DNA of 39,585 nt. Source: an uncultured Eubacterium sp. (GTDB lineage Bacteria; Bacillota; Clostridia; Lachnospirales; Lachnospiraceae). How positions within the stretch are numbered: position 1 is the stretch's first letter; every line of letters begins with the position of its first letter. The notes beneath the pieces were generated by a model. The model saw only the letters and a list, made by a program, of their open reading frames with translations. It did not search any database and was not told where the DNA came from. The position numbers and the translations under genes are program-made. Below, one piece after another: positions 18,341-25,598 of the stretch. Location: contig CAOKNO010000022.1 in assembly GCA_948470065.1 (NCBI GenBank), positions 1 through 39,585 of the forward strand, in the 5' to 3' direction.

Positions 18341-19765
18341 ATGAAGTTTAAAAAACTCTTAGCGGCGTTGCTGGTTGCCAGCATGGCATTTTCACAGTTT
18401 TCAGTATCAATGGCGGATAAGAAGTCGGAAGCAGAGAGCAAGAAAAGGGAAGCCGAGGCAAATTTAGAGTCACAGAAGAATAAGATAGATGAGATTGAGG
18501 TGCGCAAGCAGGAACTGGCCAATGAGATTGACGCATTGGATGCAGAACTGGTAAATGTTATGGTTGAATTATCTACGGTAGAGGAAGAGCTTGCCGTTAA
18601 GCAAGATGAACTAGAGCATACGAAGGCGAACTTAAAGCAGGCGAAGAAGAATGAAAAGGAACAGTATGAGGCTATGAAGCTTCGTATCCGCTTTATGTAC
18701 GAGAAAGGCAATACGGCAATGCTGACTAGCATCCTCGAGTCGAAGAGCATAGCAGACCTTTTGAACCGCGTGGAGTATGTAAACGACGTCTATGATTATG
18801 ACAGGAACCTTCTGACCGAATACGAGAATACGAAGAAGCAGGTGGCGAACCTGAAGGAACAGCAGAAGGAAGAATTGCAGGCGTTAGAAGCGAAGCAGGA
18901 CGAATACCAGGTAGCCAAGGCAAATTATGAATCTACCATAGAGCAGAAGAAGGGCGAGGTCGGGGATTTTGAACAGAAGCTGGCGGCAGCGCAGGAGCTG
19001 GCGGCAGAGTACCAGGATACCATACGTACGCAGAATACGATAATCGCCCGGGAAAATGAGCGGATTGAGCAGGAGCGGATTGCCAGGGAACGTGCAGAAC
19101 GGGAACGCGCGGAACGCGAACGTTTGGAGCGGGAACGTGCAGCAGCGGCAGCGGCGGCAGCCAGGGCGTCAAGCGCCCAGGCTACGGATCCAGGGGATGG
19201 CGGCTCAGGAAGCCAGGCTCCTGACAGCAATCCTGGCGGATCTAATGATAGTAGCGGAACCAATTCTGGAGGAGACAGTGGTTCTAACGACAATAGCGGC
19301 AGTAGCGGGGATAGTGGAAGTTCGGGGGATACTGGAAGTTCCGCAGATGACGGCGGCGGAAGCGCCGGAGGGGGAGACAATGGATCTAGCGGTGGACAAG
19401 ATCCAGGCTATAGTACCGGGATTAGCGGCAGCGATGTCGTGAATTATGCATTGGGATTTGTAGGCAATCCGTATGTATGGGGTGGGAAAGACCCGAATAC
19501 GGGCGCGGACTGTAGTGGGTTTACCAGTTATGTGTATGCACATTTTGGTATTAATATCCCAAGCTATTCCTACTCTCAGAGGTCGGTGGGGCAGGAAGTA
19601 AGCTACGCGAATGCCCAGGCAGGGGATTTGATCTGTTATTCGGGGCATGTTGCAATCTATATGGGGAACGGCCAGATTGTCCATGCGAAGGGGACTGCGT
19701 ATGGCATTGTAGCGTATGACAATGCGACTTACCGCCCGATTATTACAGTGCGCAGGTTATTGTAA
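18341..19765 (+). CDS. Secreted NlpC/P60 peptidoglycan endopeptidase
   Basis: 474 residues with four parts: a signal peptide (KKLLAALLVASMAFS, cut near residue 29), a long coiled coil (about 30-275) of the CwlO/PcsB type, a flexible Gly/Ser/Asp-rich linker (about 280-360), and a C-terminal NlpC/P60 domain. Catalytic Cys is in DCSGFTSYVY and the His in GHVAIYMG. This build matches D,L-endopeptidases that cut peptide stems for cell growth and are often gated by FtsEX (known for CwlO and PcsB, not shown here). The ATG follows GGAGG; its own promoter is at 18265-18293. cca follows after 17 bases. Confidence 0.92.
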   Translation: MKFKKLLAALLVASMAFSQFSVSMADKKSEAESKKREAEANLESQKNKIDEIEVRKQELANEIDALDAELVNVMVELSTVEEELAVKQDELEHTKANLKQAKKNEKEQYEAMKLRIRFMYEKGNTAMLTSILESKSIADLLNRVEYVNDVYDYDRNLLTEYENTKKQVANLKEQQKEELQALEAKQDEYQVAKANYESTIEQKKGEVGDFEQKLAAAQELAAEYQDTIRTQNTIIARENERIEQERIARERAERERAERERLERERAAAAAAAARASSAQATDPGDGGSGSQAPDSNPGGSNDSSGTNSGGDSGSNDNSGSSGDSGSSGDTGSSADDGGGSAGGGDNGSSGGQDPGYSTGISGSDVVNYALGFVGNPYVWGGKDPNTGADCSGFTSYVYAHFGINIPSYSYSQRSVGQEVSYANAQAGDLICYSGHVAIYMGNGQIVHAKGTAYGIVAYDNATYRPIITVRRLL

Positions 19766-19782
19766 GGCAGGAGAGACAGAAT

Positions 19783-21123
19783 ATGCTGTCAATTAAGTTA
19801 CCAGATAAAGTGAACTACATAATAGATGTTTTAACAAAGGCTGGGTTTGAAGCCTATGCAGTTGGCGGTTGTATCAGGGATTCCATACTAGGGCGCAAGC
19901 CGGAAGATTGGGATATTACTACATCAGCCTCCCCAGATCAGGTGAAGCGCCTGTTCCCTAAGACCATAGATACGGGGATACGCCATGGGACGGTGACAGT
20001 CCGGGTGGAAGGCGAAGGGTTCGAAGTGACCACTTACCGGATTGATGGGGTGTATGAGGACAAGCGCCATCCAAAGGAAGTTACATTTACATCCGATCTG
20101 ATCGAAGATTTGAAGCGCAGGGATTTTACCATCAATGCCATGGCGTACAATGAAGCGCAAGGGCTTATAGATGTGTTCGGCGGGATCGGGGATTTGGAAG
20201 CGCAGCGGATCCGCTGCGTTGGGAATCCATACGATCGGTTTAACGAAGACGCCCTTCGTATGATGCGGGCGGTGCGTTTTGGGGCGCAGCTTGGATTTGT
20301 GGTGGAAGAAGGGACGAAGGAAGCGATTACTGGGCTTGCAGGTAATTTAAGCGAAATCAGCGCCGAACGGATCCAGGCGGAGTTTGTGAAGCTGCTGTTG
20401 TCTGATCATCCGGAGGAAATGCGCACCGTATATGAGACTGGTATGAGCCGTGTGTTCCTGCCGGAATTTGACCGTATGATGGAAACACCCCAGAACAATC
20501 CGTTCCATCTCTATAACGTTGGGGAGCATTCCCTTGTGGCGCTTCAAAATATCCGGGCAGATAAGGCGCTGCGTCTGGCGATGCTTCTGCACGATGTAGG
20601 GAAGCCGGAATGCAAGTCGGTGGATGAAAATGGGATTTATCATTTTTATGGACATCCTGCGCGGGGTTCGCAGATGGTAAGGGCAATCCTGCGCAGGCTG
20701 AAGTTTGACAATGAAACGATAGATCGTGTGGCAACCCTGGTTGCCTGGCATGACGACAGGCCTGCGTTGCGGGACGTTTCGATCCGCAGGGCAATCCATC
20801 GGGTTGGGACAGGGTACTACCCAGCGCTTTTTGAAGTAAAACGGGCGGATGTGATGGCGAAAAGCCCTTTGAAGCGGGAAGAAAAGCTACGTTATATTTC
20901 TGAGTATGAGAGGATTTACCAGGAAATTTTAGAAAAGCGCCAGTGCCTTACCTTACAGGAACTTGCCGTCACTGGCAACGATTTGATCCAATTGGGCATG
21001 GAGCCAGGGAAAGAGATTGGCGAGATGCTGCAGGCGCTGTTAAAGCATGTGCTGGAATACCCGGAAGACAACAGACGGGAGATTTTAATGGAATTGGCAA
21101 AAACAAGAAGAAAACCTGAATAG
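19783..21123 (+). CDS. cca: CCA tRNA nucleotidyltransferase with HD domain
   Basis: Adds or repairs the 3' CCA of tRNAs. The class II head has AYAVGGCIRDSILGRKPEDWDI with the DxD metal pair, then RRDFTINAMAYN and the RMMRAVRFGAQLGF region that binds nucleotide and tRNA. An HD-type phosphohydrolase domain follows (HLYNVGEHSLVAL, LLHDVGKP, HDDRPALRD; about residues 240-340). 446 residues, typical of the Firmicute fused form. It is required here because neither tRNA-Arg nor, probably, others encode CCA. It sits 17 bases after the NlpC/P60 gene and is presumably co-transcribed. Confidence 0.95.
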   Translation: MLSIKLPDKVNYIIDVLTKAGFEAYAVGGCIRDSILGRKPEDWDITTSASPDQVKRLFPKTIDTGIRHGTVTVRVEGEGFEVTTYRIDGVYEDKRHPKEVTFTSDLIEDLKRRDFTINAMAYNEAQGLIDVFGGIGDLEAQRIRCVGNPYDRFNEDALRMMRAVRFGAQLGFVVEEGTKEAITGLAGNLSEISAERIQAEFVKLLLSDHPEEMRTVYETGMSRVFLPEFDRMMETPQNNPFHLYNVGEHSLVALQNIRADKALRLAMLLHDVGKPECKSVDENGIYHFYGHPARGSQMVRAILRRLKFDNETIDRVATLVAWHDDRPALRDVSIRRAIHRVGTGYYPALFEVKRADVMAKSPLKREEKLRYISEYERIYQEILEKRQCLTLQELAVTGNDLIQLGMEPGKEIGEMLQALLKHVLEYPEDNRREILMELAKTRRKPE

Positions 21124-21147
21124 AATGGAACCCTTTCACATATGATA
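21117..21147 (+). promoter_or_regulatory. Candidate SigE/SigK-type promoter of the CotS-like gene
   Basis: CATATGATA (21139-21147) fits the -10 of mother-cell sigma factors (CATAnnnTA), and TGAATA (21117-21122) fits a SigE -35 with a 16-base spacer. It overlaps the cca stop and lies about 50 bases before the gene, whose family is made in the mother cell. Confidence 0.45.
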
Positions 21148-21195
21148 GAAAGACACGAGTAGGAATCTTGTGATTATCATGGTGGAGGGGTTTAT

Positions 21196-22200
21196 GTGTA
21201 TAATCGTGAAAATCTGATTTTAGAACAGTATCCGTTTGAGGTAAAGCAGACTTCCAAAGGCAGGGGCGCGCTGCTTTGCAGTACAGAAGAAGGGTGGAAG
21301 ATACTAAAAGAGTACAAGGGATCGGAGGGAAGGGCTGAATTTCTATACAGCTTGCTGCAATTTTTAAAAAGCCATGGACAAGGGCAGGTTGACTGTATTG
21401 TCCGGACCAAAGAGGAAAAGGCGATTGCACGGGATGTAGATGGGACAGCTTATATGGTTCGGGATTGGTACGAAGGCCGGGAATGCGACACAAGGAACCG
21501 GGATGATATTTTGAAAGCAATCCGCCAGTTGGCGGACATACATAGTATCCTGCGGGAGTTCCCAGAAGCCATACCAGCTTACCTTCAAATCCAGGATGAC
21601 ACGTTACTTTTGGAGAATGAAAAACATACCAGGGAACTGAAGAAAATCCGCAATTATATCTTTTCCAGGAAGAAGAAAAACGATTTTGAGCGGCGGTTTT
21701 TACAAAGCTTCGAAACCATCTACCAGGAGGCCTTGGCGGTTGTTGCATTGCAGCAGAGGGAATTGGATGAGTGCGGGAAGGAAGCTGGCGGGTGCGATAT
21801 TTATGGTATTTGCCATGGGGATTACAATCAGCATAATGTGGTTTTCTCCAAGCAAGGCATTGCCGTTATGAATTTTGAAAAAGCTTCCTACGACGTGCAG
21901 GTGGCGGATCTGGGCAATTTTATGCGTAAAATCCTGGAAAAGCACAATTGGAATATGGGGCTTGGGATGGATATGCTGTCTGCGTACCAGAAGGTGCGTC
22001 CGTTCGGAGGACGGGAAATGAAACAGCTCTATATCCGGCTTGCGTTCCCAGAGAAATTTTGGAAGATCGCCAACCATTACTTTAATTCCAGCAAGGCTTG
22101 GGTATGCGGGAGGAATTTAGAGAAGCTGGATAAATTTATTTCGCAGAATGAGGCGAGGGAATCGTTCTTGCAGAGTATTGGGGAGGGAATCGTACGTTAA
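21196..22200 (+). CDS. CotS/YsxE-like spore-coat kinase-fold protein
   Basis: 334 residues, resembling the CotS group of spore-coat proteins with an aminoglycoside-phosphotransferase fold. The catalytic-loop motif CHGDYNQHNVVF is present, but the metal-binding DFD/DFG site reads NFEKA, so the usual Asp is Asn; this may be a non-catalytic member, a feature I believe is shared by other clostridial relatives. Start is GTG at 21196 behind GGTGGAGGGG; the ATG two bases earlier opens a very short frame. Likely made in the mother cell and placed in the coat (inference from family and promoter). Confidence 0.82.
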   Translation: MYNRENLILEQYPFEVKQTSKGRGALLCSTEEGWKILKEYKGSEGRAEFLYSLLQFLKSHGQGQVDCIVRTKEEKAIARDVDGTAYMVRDWYEGRECDTRNRDDILKAIRQLADIHSILREFPEAIPAYLQIQDDTLLLENEKHTRELKKIRNYIFSRKKKNDFERRFLQSFETIYQEALAVVALQQRELDECGKEAGGCDIYGICHGDYNQHNVVFSKQGIAVMNFEKASYDVQVADLGNFMRKILEKHNWNMGLGMDMLSAYQKVRPFGGREMKQLYIRLAFPEKFWKIANHYFNSSKAWVCGRNLEKLDKFISQNEARESFLQSIGEGIVR

Positions 22201-22276
22201 GGGGGGACTATGGCAGGAGGGCGCTGCGAAAGGCAGGGGCAGTTCTTGAAGGCAGGGAGCTGCTCTTTGGCCATAG

Positions 22277-22393
22277 ATTACTCCGGCGGTTAAATATCAT
22301 AGCATCTTACTTGTCTGGGCATCCATCCGCTGCGTTGCTGTCAATCGCTGTAGCGCTGCGTAATCTGCTGCGATATTTAACCGCCGGAGCAAT
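22277..22393. repeat. Long imperfect inverted repeat, possible MITE or structured RNA
   Basis: An 18-bp perfect arm pair (22281-22298 with 22372-22389) is extended outward by three more pairs after one mismatch and inward by AGCA/TGCT and TTAC/GTAA. The roughly 50-base loop has two CGCTGCG copies. There is no T-run, so it is not a simple terminator. It lies between the CotS-like gene and the PEGA lipoprotein gene. Confidence 0.7.
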
Positions 22394-22437
22394 AGCGCTC
22401 GTGGATTAGAGTTCTGGATTTCATTTTGGAGGGAAAA

Positions 22438-24096
22438 ATGCAAAAGAAGGTATTACTAAAATTACTTTTCAGTATAGGGTTAGGCTTGGCGTTAGCGGGA
22501 TGCGGGGAATCGCAGCCCAGGGTGACAGACGGAAGCGAGGCCTATGTAAAACGGGAAGAATCACAGACGGAACGTACGGATACCACGGACAGTACGGAGG
22601 GAACGCTAGAAGAACAGGATCAGCCGCAGGAATCCGAACCGTTATTTATCATATCGTCAATTGATGCAAAGCGTAAGACGATGACGCTTTACAATTGCGA
22701 GACAGACCAGGAGAAGCTATATGGTTATACAGGCGCCACTTATATCAAAGGAAAATATGGGGATAGCCTCACGGCAGCCCAGGTTTCGCCAGGGGAAATC
22801 GTGACGGTTGAACTGAAAGAGGAAACATTGACGGAGGTGCAGGTGGCTGCTGAGGGCTTTTCTTACGACGATTTAAGCAATTATACGCTGGATCAGGAGA
22901 ATAAGACCTTGATGGTGGGGAGTGAGAAATATTTTTTTGATGATAACCTGTTGATTTATCATGGGGATAGTAAAGTTTCGTTATCAGAAATCAGCGTGCA
23001 GGATACGATCTGCCTAAAAGGCATGGGAAACCGGATTTATGCAATACAGATTATTGCTGGCCACGGAACCGTTGTCTTAGAGAACACAGAACTGTTCCAG
23101 GGCGGGTATATCACGATTGGGAACCTGGTTTCCAAAAAAATCACGCCTCAGATGCGGATTGAAGTTGCAGAGGGGAGTTACCTGCTTTCCGTAGCGAACG
23201 ATGGTTACGGCGGCAGCCGTGAGGTTACCATAAAGGCAAACCAGGAAACGAAAGTAAACCTGGACGAGCTAAAAGGATCCGGCCCGCAATTCTGCCAGAT
23301 ACAGTTTAAAATCGTACCGTCAAGCGGTTCCGTCTTTTTGGATGGGGAACAGGTAGAAACCAATAAGACGGTAGAAGTCCGCTATGGAACCCATAAATTG
23401 ACAGCTAAAAAAGATGGATACGATCCCTGGAGCAAAACATTGATTGTCAATTCCAAAACTGCACAGATCACAATCGAACTGACAGAAGAAAATGATGAAG
23501 ATGAACCTATCTCCACCTCTTCTGGTTCAAGCGGCAATAGGACAAATAGTAATACGAATAGGAATAATACGGGCAGCAACAATAATAACAGTAATAACAA
23601 TAGTAGTAATAATAACAATAACAGCAACAATAATAACACCAGCAATAATAATAACACCAGCAATAATAATAACACCAGCAATAATAATAACACCAGCAAT
23701 AATAATAACACCAGCAACAATAATAATAACAGCAATAATAATAACAATAATAACAGTAATAACAACAATAATAATAACAGTAATAATAACAATAACAACA
23801 ATAGTAATAATAACAATAATAACAGTAATAACAATAATAACAGTAATAACAATAATAACAGTAATAACAACAGCAATAATAACAACAGCAATAACAGCAA
23901 CAGCAATAACAATAACAGCAATAACAATAACAATAACAATAACAATAACAGTAACAGTAACAGCAATAACAGCAACAGCAATAACAATAATAATAACAGC
24001 AACAATAATAACAACAGTAACAATAATAATAATAACAGCAGCAATAACAACAGTAACAATAATAATAATAACAGCAGCAATAACAATGGTGATTAG
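22438..24096 (+). CDS. PEGA-domain lipoprotein with asparagine-rich tail
   Basis: 552 residues. A lipoprotein signal ends in LALAGC, with lipidated Cys at residue 22. An acidic spacer is followed by an uncharacterised region (about 60-210) and two PEGA-like beta domains (about 215-280 and 283-345), the second with SGSVFLDGEQV and YGTHKLTAKKDGYDP. From about residue 364 to the end the protein is almost only Asn with Ser and some Thr. This tail is encoded by AAT/AAC/AGT/AGC/ACC triplets, including five exact 18-bp units at 23635-23715. PEGA domains are surface domains thought to bind cell-wall or S-layer partners. The tail is unlike anything else in the window. The ATG at 22438 follows GGAGGG closely. 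Function unknown. Confidence 0.85.
   Translation: MQKKVLLKLLFSIGLGLALAGCGESQPRVTDGSEAYVKREESQTERTDTTDSTEGTLEEQDQPQESEPLFIISSIDAKRKTMTLYNCETDQEKLYGYTGATYIKGKYGDSLTAAQVSPGEIVTVELKEETLTEVQVAAEGFSYDDLSNYTLDQENKTLMVGSEKYFFDDNLLIYHGDSKVSLSEISVQDTICLKGMGNRIYAIQIIAGHGTVVLENTELFQGGYITIGNLVSKKITPQMRIEVAEGSYLLSVANDGYGGSREVTIKANQETKVNLDELKGSGPQFCQIQFKIVPSSGSVFLDGEQVETNKTVEVRYGTHKLTAKKDGYDPWSKTLIVNSKTAQITIELTEENDEDEPISTSSGSSGNRTNSNTNRNNTGSNNNNSNNNSSNNNNNSNNNNTSNNNNTSNNNNTSNNNNTSNNNNTSNNNNNSNNNNNNNSNNNNNNNSNNNNNNNSNNNNNNSNNNNNSNNNNNSNNNSNNNNSNNSNSNNNNSNNNNNNNNNNSNSNSNNSNSNNNNNNSNNNNNSNNNNNNSSNNNSNNNNNNSSNNNGD
23635..23715 (+). repeat. 18-bp tandem repeat in the Asn-rich tail
   Basis: AACACCAGC occurs at 23635, 23653, 23671, 23689 and 23707, joined by AATAATAAT, giving four full exact 18-bp units and a partial fifth. 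Each unit encodes Asn-Thr-Ser-Asn-Asn-Asn. The unit length is a multiple of three, so copy-number change keeps the frame. Confidence 0.95.
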
Positions 24097-24382
24097 ATGT
24101 AACAGAAATAATAAAGGAAAAAAACGACGCCAAAAAAGACGGAAATTACTAGGTTCATCATAATAACAAGGGTAAAGAACAAAACAAGGAATAACGATGG
24201 TAAAAATGATACGGGCAATAAGAAAGAAGGACAAAACAAGAAATAACGAAGGTAGTTAACAATATTTCGTTATGACAAAGGGGAAGAATGACGCCAATAA
24301 TGACAAAAGATACCAAGCGTGCAATAGATGAAACAAGAGATGGAGAAACAGGATTGTGGCTAATGCAATCCTATAAAACAGG
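24097..24382 (+). pseudogene. Frame-broken remains of lipoprotein tail-like sequence
   Basis: No intact gene. Past the lipoprotein stop the sequence still reads, in shifting frames, as Asn/Lys/Gly/Asp-rich peptide: KNDAKKDGN near 24118-24145, NNKGKEQNK near 24162-24190, and NNDGKNDTGNKKEGQNKK then a stop near 24190-24245; NDANNDK appears near 24288-24308. This suggests an older, longer and more charged tail, or a second related gene, broken by small indels. The stretch is A-rich throughout. Confidence 0.5.
24153..24205 (+). repeat. Direct repeat, left copy, flanking the toxin-antitoxin pair
   Basis: TTCA...CATAATAACA...GTAAA...ACAAGGAATAAC...GGTAA recurs with scattered differences at 25146-25200. 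A further stretch at 24238-24282 (AATAACGAAGGTA, ATATTTCGT, AAAGG) also matches 25183-25224. The AbrB/PIN module lies between the copies. Confidence 0.6.
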
Positions 24383-24410
24383 TTGACATTTTACTATGAT
24401 TAAATATAAT
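24383..24410 (+). promoter_or_regulatory. Promoter of the toxin-antitoxin operon
   Basis: TTGACA (24383-24388), 16 bases, TATAAT (24405-24410), 43 bases before the antitoxin start. Confidence 0.85.
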
Positions 24411-24453
24411 AAAATGTAAGGAAAGTAAGGAATATAGAAAGGGGGTTACAAAT

Positions 24454-24723
24454 ATGGAGTTGGCAAAAGTAACGTCGAAAGGTCAAGTTACAATACCTAT
24501 TGCAATCAGAAATGCGCTTGGAATACGGGAAGGAGACAAAATTCTTTTTATGGAAGAAGGAGATAGGGTTATTATAACAAATGCTTCCACAAGTGCTTTA
24601 CTGAAAGCCCAGGAAGCGTTTCGGGGCGTGGCGGAGGAATTGGGTATTAAAAATGAACAGGATATTATAGAACTTGTAAAAGAAATTCGTGCAGAAAGAG
24701 GAGAACAATATAAATGCGAATAA
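24454..24723 (+). CDS. AbrB/SpoVT-type antitoxin
   Basis: 89 residues. The N-terminal swapped-hairpin domain (KVTSKGQVTIPIAIRNALGIREGDKI, residues about 5-30) is the AbrB/MazE/VapB DNA-binding fold; the helical C-terminus would bind the toxin. It should neutralise the PIN protein and repress its own promoter. GGGGG site eight bases before the ATG. Its end overlaps the toxin start by 10 bases, the standard coupling of such pairs. The gene is intact although the toxin is not. Confidence 0.93.
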   Translation: MELAKVTSKGQVTIPIAIRNALGIREGDKILFMEEGDRVIITNASTSALLKAQEAFRGVAEELGIKNEQDIIELVKEIRAERGEQYKCE

Positions 24724-25122
24724 TGTTAGATACAAATATCCTGATCTCAATGCTGCTTTTCCCGAGTGTTCAATTCAGGAAGATTTTAGATTATATTACA
24801 AGAAATCATAAACTTGTTTTGTCTTCTTTTATCATTGACGAATTAACGGCTGTTGTTGCAAGGAAATTCCCGAAAAAGAGATATGCCATTGATTCCTTTT
24901 TATCGGACTTGTCATATGAACTTGTTTATACGCCTCGGCATATGCCAGGAAATCTTTTTAATATTAGAGACATAAATGACTATCCAGTGCTTTATACTGC
25001 TATTTATTGAAAACATAGATATTTTTATTACGGGCGACAAAGATTTTTTGGATGTGGAGATTGAAATGCCAGAGATTATGATGCCAGGAGAGTTTTTAGA
25101 AAGGGTTATAAAAAATAACTAA
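24714..25122 (+). pseudogene. PIN-domain toxin, frameshifted
   Basis: Reads MRIMLDTNILISMLL (first catalytic Asp at residue 6) through DINDYPVLYTAIY, then a stop at 25008-25010 after 98 residues. The +1 frame continues without a gap as ENIDIFITGDKDFLDVEIEMPEI... to a stop at 25120-25122, so a single extra base in the ATTTATT near 25000 explains the break. Full length would be about 135 residues. The short product lacks the conserved TGDKDF acidic motif of the PIN nuclease and should be inactive unless frameshifting or a sequencing error is involved. Intact relatives are RNases (VapC-like) held by the partner antitoxin. Confidence 0.85.
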
Positions 25123-25145
25123 ATTTAAAATTTTTTCTTATCTTG

Positions 25146-25200
25146 TTTCACCCATAATAACATATGTAAAAAATGATACAAGGAATAACAAAGGTAATCG
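25146..25200 (+). repeat. Direct repeat, right copy, flanking the toxin-antitoxin pair
   Basis: Partner of 24153-24205; see that entry. It starts 23 bases after the end of the toxin remnant and continues in similarity to about 25224. Confidence 0.6.
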
Positions 25201-25224
25201 ACGATATTTCGTAATAATAAAGGA

Positions 25225-25598
25225 AATTCCGCTAGTATTAATGTACGATGCCGCTTATATTCTGTACAATCTCATTTCCTATTTTGTTTTACTGGGGGAA
25301 GGGTTCCCTAGGTTCCAACGTAACAGACGTTCGTTCATCCGATGATTTTCAGAAAAAACAGTTGAGAAATGTTCCCCAATGAAGTATGATACTATATAGA
25401 ACGGAAGCAATCCCAAAAGTCCTGTACCCTGGCTTTTTGAATCGGATTGCCTATTAAGATTAGGGTATCAATGGAAACGTTTCCCCGACTACAATATCCC
25501 GCTGGCGTCATCTATCGTATCAGCCATGCAGCGGCATATTGCGCCGGGAAGCCATTATAGTTAGGATACAATGTTACAATGATTTAAGGAGGAATAAA
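25225..25598 (+). other. Intergenic region before phosphoglucomutase
   Basis: No gene is supported. One frame is open from about 25396 to 25562 (containing WKRFPDYNIPLASS) but has no start codon or ribosome site and no family I know. The region carries the pgm promoter (25362-25390) and a hairpin leader: GCAATCC (25407-25413) with GGATTGC (25444-25450), and inside it AAAAG (25415-25419) with CTTTT (25433-25437). Confidence 0.5.
25362..25390 (+). promoter_or_regulatory. Probable phosphoglucomutase promoter
   Basis: TTGAGA (25362-25367), 17 bases, TATGAT (25385-25390). It would give a leader of about 200 bases whose first element is the hairpin at 25407-25450. Confidence 0.6.

Noticed and set aside
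23635..23715. Regular 18-bp repeat as a possible CRISPR array
   Set aside because: Unit too short, no unique spacers, and it codes in frame for the lipoprotein tail.
23382..24234. Long minus-strand frames of poly-Leu, Ile or Tyr/Cys opposite the Asn-rich tail
   Set aside because: They are automatic shadows of the AAT/AAC/AGC repeats and have no start signals.
25396..25562. Open stretch containing WKRFPDYNIPLASS before phosphoglucomutase
   Set aside because: No start codon, no ribosome site and no recognisable family; it overlaps the leader hairpin. Noted as intergenic.
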